DNA from: Actinomycetota bacterium
GTDB lineage: Bacteria; Actinomycetota; Acidimicrobiia; IMCC26256; PALSA-610
Length of the DNA stretch: 5,153 bases
Direction of reading: 5' to 3'
NCBI GenBank assembly: GCA_005779345.1
Contig: SXJQ01000283.1
Location: 1 to 5,153 of the forward strand
A program made the translations under genes and the position numbers. The notes under the pieces are model-generated. The model saw nothing but the letters and a program-made list of their open reading frames with translations, had not been told where the DNA came from and did no database searches. Positions 1 through 4,994 of this stretch are shown piece after piece (the stretch's first letter is position 1; each line of letters begins with the position of its first letter).

Positions 1-1067
1 CGCCCGACCACATCGTCGAAGCTGCGGCCGCCGCGTGCCGCGCGCCGCGCAACCATCGCTATTCGCCGACCGCAGGGCTCCCCGAGTTGCGGGAGGCGAT
101 CGCCGCCAAGACCCGCCGCGACAGCCGCCTCGACGTGTCGGCCGCGCAGGTGCTGGTCACCAACGGCGGCAAGCACGCGGTCTACAACACGTTCCAGACG
201 CTCCTCGACCCGGGCGACGAGGTGTTGCTCCTCGCGCCCTACTGGACGACCTACCCGGAGGCCATCGCGCTCGCCGGCGGCGTTCCGGTCGTGATCACGA
301 CCGACGAGGCGACGGGCTTCCGGGTCACCCTCGACCAGCTCGAAGCTGCCCGCACGCCGCGCACGAAGGTCGTGTTGTTCGTCTCGCCCTCGAACCCCAC
401 CGGCGCGGTCTACCCGCCCGCGGAGGTCGAGGCGATCGGTCGCTGGGCCCTCGAACACGGGATTTGGGTCGTCACCGACGAGATCTACGAGCACCTGACG
501 TTCGGCGACCACGTGCACGCGTCGATGCCGGCGCTCGTGCCCGAACTCGTCGATACCTGCGTGGTCCTGAACGGTGTCGCCAAGACGTACGCGATGACGG
601 GCTGGCGCGTCGGTTGGATGATCGGCCCGCGCGACGTGATCACCGCGGCGACCAACCTGCAGTCGCACAGCACCTCCAACGTCGCCAACGTCTCCCAGGT
701 CGCCGCGCTCGCAGCGGTGTCCGGCAGCCTCGACGCGGTCGCCGAGATGCGCACCGCGTTCGAGCGGCGCGGCCGAACGATGCACGGAATGCTCGAAGCG
801 ATCCCAGGTGTCACATGCCTCGAACCGCAGGGCGCGTTCTACTGCTTCCCGGGCTTCCACGGCGTCATCGGCAAGGACCTCGACGGCCGTCGGGCGAGCT
901 CGACGCTCGAGCTGTGCGAGGTCGTCCTCGACGTGGCGAAGGTCGCGATGGTGCCCGGCGAGGCGTTCGGGGCGCCGGGGTACGCGCGGCTGAGCTTCGC
1001 GCTCGGCGACGACGACCTCGGCGAAGGCGTCCGACGAATCGCAGACCTGCTCGGGAGGGCACGATGA
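1..1067 (+). CDS. Class I/II PLP-dependent aminotransferase (5' truncated)
   Basis: Cytosolic PLP enzyme moving an amino group between an amino acid and a 2-oxo acid. The reading frame is open from base 3 with no start in the window; 354 codons are present. The fragment opens with PDHIVEAAAACR, which lies about 40 residues into relatives, so roughly 40 residues are missing and the TTG at 87 is not the start. Fold-type I landmarks occur in order: RYSPTAGLPELREAIA near the start, SPSNPTG with the PLP-contacting Asn at 393-395, TDEIYEHLTF with Asp at 477-479 (partner of the pyridine nitrogen), the Schiff-base Lys at 582-584 in GVAKTYAMTGWRVGW, and the carboxylate-binding Arg at 987-989 in YARLSFAL. 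Ala precedes the catalytic Lys where Ser is more usual. The stop overlaps the serA start (ATGA), implying one mRNA and coupled translation. Aspartate aminotransferase is the default name. Given serA next door, phosphoserine transamination is possible, but substrate cannot be read from sequence. Confidence 0.93.
   Translation, partial: PDHIVEAAAAACRAPRNHRYSPTAGLPELREAIAAKTRRDSRLDVSAAQVLVTNGGKHAVYNTFQTLLDPGDEVLLLAPYWTTYPEAIALAGGVPVVITTDEATGFRVTLDQLEAARTPRTKVVLFVSPSNPTGAVYPPAEVEAIGRWALEHGIWVVTDEIYEHLTFGDHVHASMPALVPELVDTCVVLNGVAKTYAMTGWRVGWMIGPRDVITAATNLQSHSTSNVANVSQVAALAAVSGSLDAVAEMRTAFERRGRTMHGMLEAIPGVTCLEPQGAFYCFPGFHGVIGKDLDGRRASSTLELCEVVLDVAKVAMVPGEAFGAPGYARLSFALGDDDLGEGVRRIADLLGRAR
1053..1059 (+). 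promoter_or_regulatory. Shine-Dalgarno site of serA
   Basis: GGGAGGG ends four bases before the ATG at 1064, inside the last codons of the aminotransferase gene. It fixes the serA start, and the 35..1063 part of the same open frame is therefore non-coding read-through. The spacing is slightly short but the match to the anti-SD sequence is strong. Confidence 0.75.
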
Positions 1068-2662
1068 CCGCCGCGCCGACGACCAGGGTGCTCGTCACCG
1101 AACAGCTCGCCGAACGTGGGCTCGATCTGTTGCGCGACGCCGGATTCGAGGTCGACGAACAGCTCGGCCTCGGTCCCGAGGCGTTGCTCGAATCGGTCCG
1201 AGGTGCACACGCACTCATCATCCGCAGCGCGACCCAGGTCAACGCCGCAGTGTTGGAGGCGGCCCGCGACCTCGTCGTCGTCGGGCGCGCGGGGATCGGC
1301 CTCGACAACGTCGACGTCGCCGAGGCGACGCGCCGCGGCGTGATGGTCGTGAACGCGCCGCAGTCCAACGTGTTGTCGGCCGCAGAGCACACGATGGCGA
1401 TGCTGCTCGCGCAGGCCCGCAACATCCCGCAGGCCCACGCCGACCTCACCGCCGGCAAGTGGAACCGCAGCAAGTGGGAGGGCGTCGAGCTCTACGGCAA
1501 GGCGATCGGCATCATCGGGCTCGGACGGATCGGTGTGCTCGTCGCGCAGCGTTGCCTCGCGTTCGGGATGACGCTGCTCGCCTTCGATCCCTACGTGTCG
1601 GAAGACCGCGCTCGCCAGCTCGGGGTCCGGCTCGTCGCCACGATCGAGCAACTCGTCGCCGAGTCCGACTTCGTCACCGTCCACGCCGTCAAGACGCCCG
1701 AGACGATCGGGTTGCTGAACGCCGAGGTGTTGGCGAAGGCCAAGCCGGGGCTGCGCATCGTCAACGTCGGGCGCGGGGGCATCATCGACGAGCAGGCGCT
1801 CGCCGACGCGATCCGCGACGGCGTCGTCGGCGGCGCGGCCATCGACGTGTTCGCGCAGGAACCCACCACCGAGTCGCCGCTGTTCTCGCTCCCCGAGGTC
1901 GTCGTGACGCCGCACCTCGGCGCGTCGACGGTCGAAGCCCAGGACAAGGCCGGAATCACGATCGCCGAGCAGGTCGAACTCGCACTCAAGGGCGACTTCG
2001 TTCCGTTCGCCGTCAACGTCGCAGCGTCGGAGGCGTCGGGCACGGTCCGGCCGTTCCTGCCGCTCGCCGAACGGCTCGGCCGGCTGTTCACCGGCCTCGC
2101 CGGCGGCGCGGTCGACACGATCGACGTCACCTACGAAGGCGCGATCGCCGATTACGACTGCCGCGTCCTGACGTTGTCGATCCTGCGCGGGGTACTCGGC
2201 CCCGTGGTCGAGGAGCCGGTGACGTTCGTCAACGCGCCGCAACTCGCCGAGGAACGCGGCATCTCGGTGCGCGAGACCAAGACGTCGACCGCGCGCGACT
2301 ACGTCAACCTGATCACCGTGCGCGGCGTCGCCGGTGTGCGCCCGACCCACGTTGCGGGCACGCTCTACGGCAAGAACGACGCGCCGCGCATCGTCGGGCT
2401 CGACGAGCACATCGTCGACCTGCCGCCGTCGAGCCACATGCTCGTGGTGAGCAACGAAGACGTGCCGGGGATCATCGGCGCTGTGGGCACGATCCTCGGG
2501 CGCGCGGCCGTGAACATCGACGACATGGATGTGGGTCGTTCCCCGTCGGGCGCCGCGGCACTGATGGCGATCTCGACCACCGAAGAAGTGCCGGCCGCCG
2601 TCGTGGCCGAGGTACGCGCCAGCCGCGGCGTGCTCGACGCCAAGGCCATCGAACTCGGCTGA
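1064..2662 (+). CDS. serA: D-3-phosphoglycerate dehydrogenase, long ACT-domain form
   Basis: Catalyses NAD-dependent oxidation of 3-phosphoglycerate to 3-phosphohydroxypyruvate, the first committed step of serine synthesis, in the cytosol. The 532 residues match the long (about 530 residue) form known from actinobacteria. Visible parts are an N-terminal substrate-domain segment (1-100) with RAGIGLDNVDV near 75-85, a Rossmann NAD domain with GLGRIG at 152-157 and Asp175 at the end of the following strand, and the catalytic set Arg237 (NVGRGG), Glu266 (DVFAQEP) and His284 (TPHLGAST). An intervening domain follows at about 310-450, then an ACT domain from about 457 (NEDVPGIIGAVG, then AVNIDDMDV). 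In this family the ACT domain binds L-serine for feedback inhibition. The ATG is chosen because of the preceding SD site and because it aligns with the family N-terminus. It overlaps the upstream aminotransferase by four bases. NVGRGG replaces the commoner NAARGG. No terminator is visible after the stop. Confidence 0.97.
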   Translation: MTAAPTTRVLVTEQLAERGLDLLRDAGFEVDEQLGLGPEALLESVRGAHALIIRSATQVNAAVLEAARDLVVVGRAGIGLDNVDVAEATRRGVMVVNAPQSNVLSAAEHTMAMLLAQARNIPQAHADLTAGKWNRSKWEGVELYGKAIGIIGLGRIGVLVAQRCLAFGMTLLAFDPYVSEDRARQLGVRLVATIEQLVAESDFVTVHAVKTPETIGLLNAEVLAKAKPGLRIVNVGRGGIIDEQALADAIRDGVVGGAAIDVFAQEPTTESPLFSLPEVVVTPHLGASTVEAQDKAGITIAEQVELALKGDFVPFAVNVAASEASGTVRPFLPLAERLGRLFTGLAGGAVDTIDVTYEGAIADYDCRVLTLSILRGVLGPVVEEPVTFVNAPQLAEERGISVRETKTSTARDYVNLITVRGVAGVRPTHVAGTLYGKNDAPRIVGLDEHIVDLPPSSHMLVVSNEDVPGIIGAVGTILGRAAVNIDDMDVGRSPSGAAALMAISTTEEVPAAVVAEVRASRGVLDAKAIELG

Positions 2663-2667
2663 GGCCC

Positions 2668-2704
2668 TTGCCCGCCCTCACCGTATGTGCTACAAGTAGC
2701 TCAT
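2668..2704 (+). promoter_or_regulatory. vapBC promoter with overlapping palindromic operator
   Basis: A -35-like TTGCCC (2668-2673) and a -10-like TACAAG (2691-2696) are 17 bases apart, and TGC directly precedes the -10 (extended -10). Transcription starting about 7 bases beyond the -10 would begin at or next to the A of the antitoxin ATG (2703), and no SD site is present, so the mRNA is probably leaderless. The core GCTAC-AA-GTAGC (2689-2700) is a perfect inverted repeat. It extends to 2685-2704, interrupted by one mismatched pair (2688/2701). Its position over the -10 box and start codon suits autorepression by the antitoxin-toxin complex, as is usual for these modules. Inferred from sequence only. 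Confidence 0.6.
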
Positions 2705-2978
2705 GGCGACGGTCGGAATTCGAGAGCTGCGGCAGCGCGCGAGCGAGGTGCTGCGGCGCGTCGAGGCCGGCGAGACGTTCGAGGTCACCGATCGGGGACG
2801 GCCGATCGCGCTGCTCGCACCGTTGCCCCAGGTCGAAGGACTCGACCGACTCCGTTCCGAAGGGGACGCGACCTCACCCGAGGCCGAACTCGACACACTT
2901 CCGGAGCCGCTGCGCCTGCTCGACGGCGCCCGAGCGCCCAGCGAAGTTCTCGCCGCGCTCCGTCACGATGAGCGGTGA
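2703..2978 (+). CDS. vapB: Type II antitoxin, Phd/VapB-like
   Basis: A 91-residue antitoxin expected to bind and neutralise the PIN toxin encoded next and, together with it, to repress its own promoter. The N-terminal half (VGIRELRQRASEVLRRVEAGETFEVTDRG in two overlapping parts, followed by RPIALLAPLP) matches the prevent-host-death/YefM DNA-binding fold: the IRELR strand-helix, the helix ending VEAGE, and the TDRGRPIA hairpin. Residues about 46-91 are charged and Pro/Leu-rich and end in SEVLAALRHDER, which resembles toxin-binding tails of actinobacterial antitoxins. The ATG is preceded by no SD site but sits at the expected transcription start. It overlaps the toxin gene by 11 bases. The symbol is by family convention; Phd-type would be equally correct. 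Confidence 0.9.
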   Translation: MATVGIRELRQRASEVLRRVEAGETFEVTDRGRPIALLAPLPQVEGLDRLRSEGDATSPEAELDTLPEPLRLLDGARAPSEVLAALRHDER

Positions 2979-3369
2979 CCGCCCGCTCTATCTCGATTCA
3001 TCCGCGCTGGTGAAGCTCGCGGTCGCCGAACCCGAGTCGAAGGCGCTGCGCCAGTACCTGCGGCGGCATCGGTCTCTCGTGACGAGCGCGTTGGCCCGAA
3101 CGGAAGTCGCCCGCGCGTTGCTCCCCCTCGGCGCAGACGCGGTGGAACGCGGTCACGCGGTCGTGCGCCGCATGGAGGTCATCCGGATCTCGGACCGAGT
3201 GCTGCGACTCGCCGGAACACTCGCACCGGCCGAGTTGAGATCGTTGGACGCGATCCATCTCGCGACCGCCAAGTTGCTGGAGCCCGACCTCCGGTCGGTC
3301 GTCACCTACGACGCCAAGATGGCCGACGCCGCCCGCTCCATGAAGATCCACGTCCGAGCCCCCGGCTGA
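2968..3369 (+). CDS. vapC: PIN-domain ribonuclease toxin, VapC family
   Basis: A 133-residue toxin predicted to be a Mg-dependent RNase. VapC proteins typically cut tRNA or rRNA and arrest translation. The PIN acidic residues are all visible: Asp10 in LYLDSSALVKL, Glu46 in ARTEVARAL, Asp94 in LDAIHLATA and Asp115 in VTYDAKMADAA. Length and motif order are normal for the family and nothing indicates inactivation. The ATG lies inside the antitoxin gene (11-base overlap) with no SD site of its own, so translation is probably coupled to the antitoxin, keeping antitoxin synthesis ahead. The open frame continues far upstream through serA only as a shadow. The RNA target cannot be told from sequence. 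Confidence 0.93.
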   Translation: MSGDRPLYLDSSALVKLAVAEPESKALRQYLRRHRSLVTSALARTEVARALLPLGADAVERGHAVVRRMEVIRISDRVLRLAGTLAPAELRSLDAIHLATAKLLEPDLRSVVTYDAKMADAARSMKIHVRAPG

Positions 3370-3392
3370 CGACATGGGGTATGGCTGTTCGA

Positions 3393-3430
3393 CGGCGCCC
3401 ACCGCTTCGGAGTCGGCGGAGCGGTCGCCG
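3393..3430 (+). terminator. Possible terminator hairpin after vapC
   Basis: CGGCG (3393-3397), then a CCC bulge, then ACCGCT (3401-3406) pair with AGCGGT (3420-3425) and CGCCG (3426-3430). This gives 11 base pairs around a 13-base loop. It starts 23 bases after the vapC stop, between convergent genes. Only a three-T run follows, so it is weak as an intrinsic terminator. GC-rich actinobacterial terminators often lack long T tracts. Confidence 0.35.
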
Positions 3431-3436
3431 AGTTTC

Positions 3437-3450
3437 GGGCGTGTCCGCCC
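3437..3450. terminator. Small GC hairpin between convergent genes
   Basis: GGGCG (3437-3441) and CGCCC (3446-3450) form a perfect 5-bp stem with a TGTC loop, 5 bases beyond the stop of the minus-strand gene. It lacks a clear T tract on either strand, so a bidirectional terminator role is only a possibility. Confidence 0.25.
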
Positions 3451-3455
3451 AGGTC

Positions 3456-4514
3456 TCATTTGGCCTTGGGCGGCGGATTGCAGGTCACGAACTCGTTTCG
3501 CGCCGAGGCATCGCTGTCGAGCAGTTGGATCAACACCCCATACCGGTCGGCCGCGAACGCGATCTCTTGCCACGCGTGGTCGGCCCTGGTTGCGCGCGGC
3601 CAGCGTTGCCACAGGACTCCCGATGCGATCACCCAAAGGTGTGTACCGGCATCTTGGAACAAGCGATCGGACCCGTCCGTGAACGTAAACGCCTCGCCCG
3701 TCTCCAGGCAGTAGCTCATGTGGATCGTGAACTGGAAGGCCTCGAGATCGCCCAGCTCCTGCGCGTCGGTGACGATCCGGAACTCGGCCTCGACATGCTC
3801 GCCGTGGAACAGCACCGCTCGCTCCGAGACCACGACCGGACCGACCCGCGCCGAGAGAGCCCGGCCGACGAACTCGAGCACACTTGTCCGCCCCGCTTCC
3901 GTCGCCGGTGTTCGCGGACGCTGACGGGCCTGCGCTTGCGCCCGGACCATTTCCCAGGCTTCGTCCTTGTCGAAGGCTGCATGGTCCGCGACCGCGCGAC
4001 GTATGGATGTAAGCGCCGAGGTCGGAAGACCGAGATCGTCGTCGAGATCCTCCCCGGCCGCATCGACCTGGGGTAGGCGCCCGCTCATCACCCGCAACTC
4101 CTCCGATGTGCCGAGGAACCCCGGGATCTCGCGGTGCTTCGTCACAGCGTTGGCGTTCGGCGTGCTGTCACCCTCGGCGAGGGCCTCGATGTGCGCTCGG
4201 ATCCGATCCGAGTACGCATCGATCACCTGCGCGGCGACGGTTCCGAGTTGCGCTGCGCCGTGGCCGCCTTCAACCACCCAGACTTCGGTGTCCTCGCGGA
4301 TGACGCTCGAGACGCTGTCCACCTCCCGGAGCGCGCCCTCGAGTGTCGGCCAGAGTTCCATCCCGAGCGGCGAATCCCGCACGAATTCGGCCGCCGGGAT
4401 CACGACCAGCCACGTATCGGCGTCTCCATCGCCCGGATCGACTGCACGGCTGACCTCGACGCCACGCACCTCCGGCTGGTCGGTCCAGCGCGCCCAGTTG
4501 TCGAGAGCGTCCAT
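3456..4514 (-). CDS. Hypothetical protein, 352 residues, unrecognised
   Basis: I do not recognise this protein. It starts MDALDNWARWTDQPEVRG, is acidic overall, and has no signal peptide or membrane segment, so it is probably cytosolic. Residues about 33-110 look like an alternating strand-helix unit: WLVVIPAAEF, a helix around 55-66, VSSVIREDTEVWVVEGG (68-84), then a helix over 87-110. A polar linker follows (about 110-190), rich in Asp, Glu and Gln. Then comes a C-terminal strand-rich region with VGPVVVSERAVLF, FQFTIHMSYC, LWVIASGVLWQRWP and YGVLIQLLDSD, ending with a short Pro/Lys tail. The ATG at 4514 is preferred. The frame stays open to 4793, but that extension is Arg/Pro-rich low-complexity and overlaps a better small gene. 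The gene runs opposite to all its neighbours, 14 bases after the small membrane protein gene, with only a weak SD-like GACGAG. Confidence 0.72.
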   Translation of the reverse strand: MDALDNWARWTDQPEVRGVEVSRAVDPGDGDADTWLVVIPAAEFVRDSPLGMELWPTLEGALREVDSVSSVIREDTEVWVVEGGHGAAQLGTVAAQVIDAYSDRIRAHIEALAEGDSTPNANAVTKHREIPGFLGTSEELRVMSGRLPQVDAAGEDLDDDLGLPTSALTSIRRAVADHAAFDKDEAWEMVRAQAQARQRPRTPATEAGRTSVLEFVGRALSARVGPVVVSERAVLFHGEHVEAEFRIVTDAQELGDLEAFQFTIHMSYCLETGEAFTFTDGSDRLFQDAGTHLWVIASGVLWQRWPRATRADHAWQEIAFAADRYGVLIQLLDSDASARNEFVTCNPPPKAK

Positions 4515-4528
4515 CTCGTCGTGTCGCG

Positions 4529-4696
4529 TCAGTGGGGCGTGCGGGTGGGTCGGGCGATGGCCGCGAACGGGAACGGCCCGTCGAGGTCGGTCGGTGCTGG
4601 GCGGAACGTGGCACGGCGGCGCCGGGAACCCTGCCACCAGGCGAACACGAGAGCCGCGAACAGACCCAGGACGACGGGGCGGGGGTTCGGTCGCAT
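4529..4696 (-). CDS. Putative small single-pass membrane protein, 55 residues
   Basis: A small frame that reads MRPNPRPVVLGLFAALV then FAWWQGSRRRR, followed by a Pro/Arg-rich tail ending RTPH. Residues 8-21 form a short hydrophobic stretch closed by two Trp, followed at once by four Arg (25-28). This is the classic look of one membrane helix with its C-terminal side held in the cytoplasm. The stop lies 14 bases before the ATG of the 352-residue gene on the same strand, so an operon is likely. The SD site is weak (GAG about 10 bases upstream). The neighbouring frame over the same bases gives only Arg/Pro-rich sequence without a helix, which favours this reading. Function unknown. It could still be a chance frame because of its size. 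Confidence 0.45.
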   Translation of the reverse strand: MRPNPRPVVLGLFAALVFAWWQGSRRRRATFRPAPTDLDGPFPFAAIARPTRTPH

Positions 4697-4751
4697 CGGC
4701 GGCAGTCTCGCGCCCGATTCGCCGGATCGCTCGCACGGGTTCGCGAAAGGG

Positions 4752-4790
4752 TTCGTGTCGAAGTCTCCGGACCGATAGAGTCCCTGAGAC
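4752..4790 (+). promoter_or_regulatory. Putative leuA-leader promoter with dyad symmetry
   Basis: A -10-like TAGAGT (4776-4781, fits the actinobacterial TAnnnT pattern) lies 18 bases after a weak -35-like TTCGTG (4752-4757). Transcription would begin near 4788, just ahead of the leader-peptide ATG at 4792. Spanning it is an imperfect dyad: GTCTC (4763-4767) and GGAC (4769-4772) mirrored by GTCC (4780-4783) and GAGAC (4786-4790). It could be an operator. The divergent minus-strand genes must also be transcribed from this gap, but I see no convincing minus-strand promoter. Confidence 0.4.
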
Positions 4791-4791
4791 C

Positions 4792-4845
4792 ATGACGACG
4801 GAGCCCCGCGCCCACCACGCGATCAGCGACCTCCTCCTTAGCTAG
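4792..4845 (+). CDS. Leucine leader peptide of leuA attenuator, 17 residues
   Basis: ATG-initiated frame encoding MTTEPRAHHAISDLLLS and ending TAG. Three consecutive leucine codons (CTC CTC CTT, 4831-4839) come one codon before the stop, with an Ile codon four residues earlier. The stop directly abuts the first hairpin (4846), and a terminator and leuA follow. This arrangement is what ribosome-mediated attenuation needs: with scarce Leu-tRNA the ribosome would stall at the leucine codons and change folding downstream. The peptide itself likely has no other role. Its SD site is weak (TGAGA just upstream), and it may be translated from a near-leaderless mRNA. A chance LLL run cannot be excluded from one sequence, but its position before a hairpin pair, terminator and leuA makes that unlikely. 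Confidence 0.75.
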   Translation: MTTEPRAHHAISDLLLS

Positions 4846-4871
4846 CCGCGAGCGCCCTTCGGTGCTCGCGG
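4846..4871 (+). promoter_or_regulatory. Attenuator hairpin 1
   Basis: CCGCGAGC (4846-4853) pairs perfectly with GCTCGCGG (4864-4871). Inside it, GCC (4854-4856) pairs with GGT (4861-4863, one G-U), leaving a CTTC loop: 11 pairs in all. Its 5' arm begins at the base after the leader stop codon, so a ribosome at the stop or on the last leucine codon would cover it. That makes it the likely ribosome-sensing element of the attenuator. Confidence 0.65.
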
Positions 4872-4874
4872 ATC

Positions 4875-4905
4875 ACGCTCCAGCCCTCGGGCCGGAGCGT
4901 TTTTT
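4875..4905 (+). terminator. Intrinsic terminator (attenuator) upstream of leuA
   Basis: ACGCTCC (4875-4881) pairs with GGAGCGT (4894-4900). Past an A-C mismatch, GCC (4883-4885) pairs with GGC (4890-4892) around a CTCG loop. Six T's follow immediately (4900-4905), the longest T run I see in this GC-rich window. It lies between the leader peptide and leuA on the same strand with no upstream gene to end other than the leader. A conditional (attenuator) role is therefore more likely than an ordinary gene-end terminator. Confidence 0.82.
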
Positions 4906-4994
4906 GTTGCCCGCGAACCTCCTCGCCCACCGACACCCCCGCACCACGAGCACGTCATCGCCACCACCACGAACCCAGACCCGGGAGCAGCACC
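4906..4994 (+). promoter_or_regulatory. C-rich untranslated spacer and leuA ribosome binding site
   Basis: Between the terminator and leuA the strand is rich in C and poor in T and G (for example the CCACCACCACG stretch near 4961-4971), so the mRNA should be largely unstructured. GGGAG (4983-4987) is a good SD site seven bases before the ATG at 4995. No credible second promoter or extra reading frame is seen here. Confidence 0.6.

Noticed and set aside
35..1063. N-terminal 343-residue extension of the SerA frame
   Set aside because: Arg/Pro/Gly-rich shadow of the aminotransferase gene in another frame; SerA starts at 1064 with a good SD site.
839..2437. Long minus-strand frame of 532 codons opposite serA
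   Set aside because: Asp/Arg-rich antisense shadow with no recognisable domain, overlapping a certain gene.
1459..2967. Open frame upstream of and continuous with vapC
   Set aside because: Arg-rich out-of-frame reading of serA and vapB; only the part from 2968 codes for a PIN domain.
3967..4791. Long plus-strand frame that ends with the leader-peptide codons
   Set aside because: Ser/Arg/Thr-rich shadow of the minus-strand gene; only the last 18 codons (4792-4845) make sense as the leader.
4515..4793. 93-residue N-terminal extension of the minus-strand hypothetical protein
   Set aside because: Arg/Pro-rich, no domain-like pattern, and it overlaps a more convincing small membrane-protein frame that ends 14 bases before the ATG at 4514.
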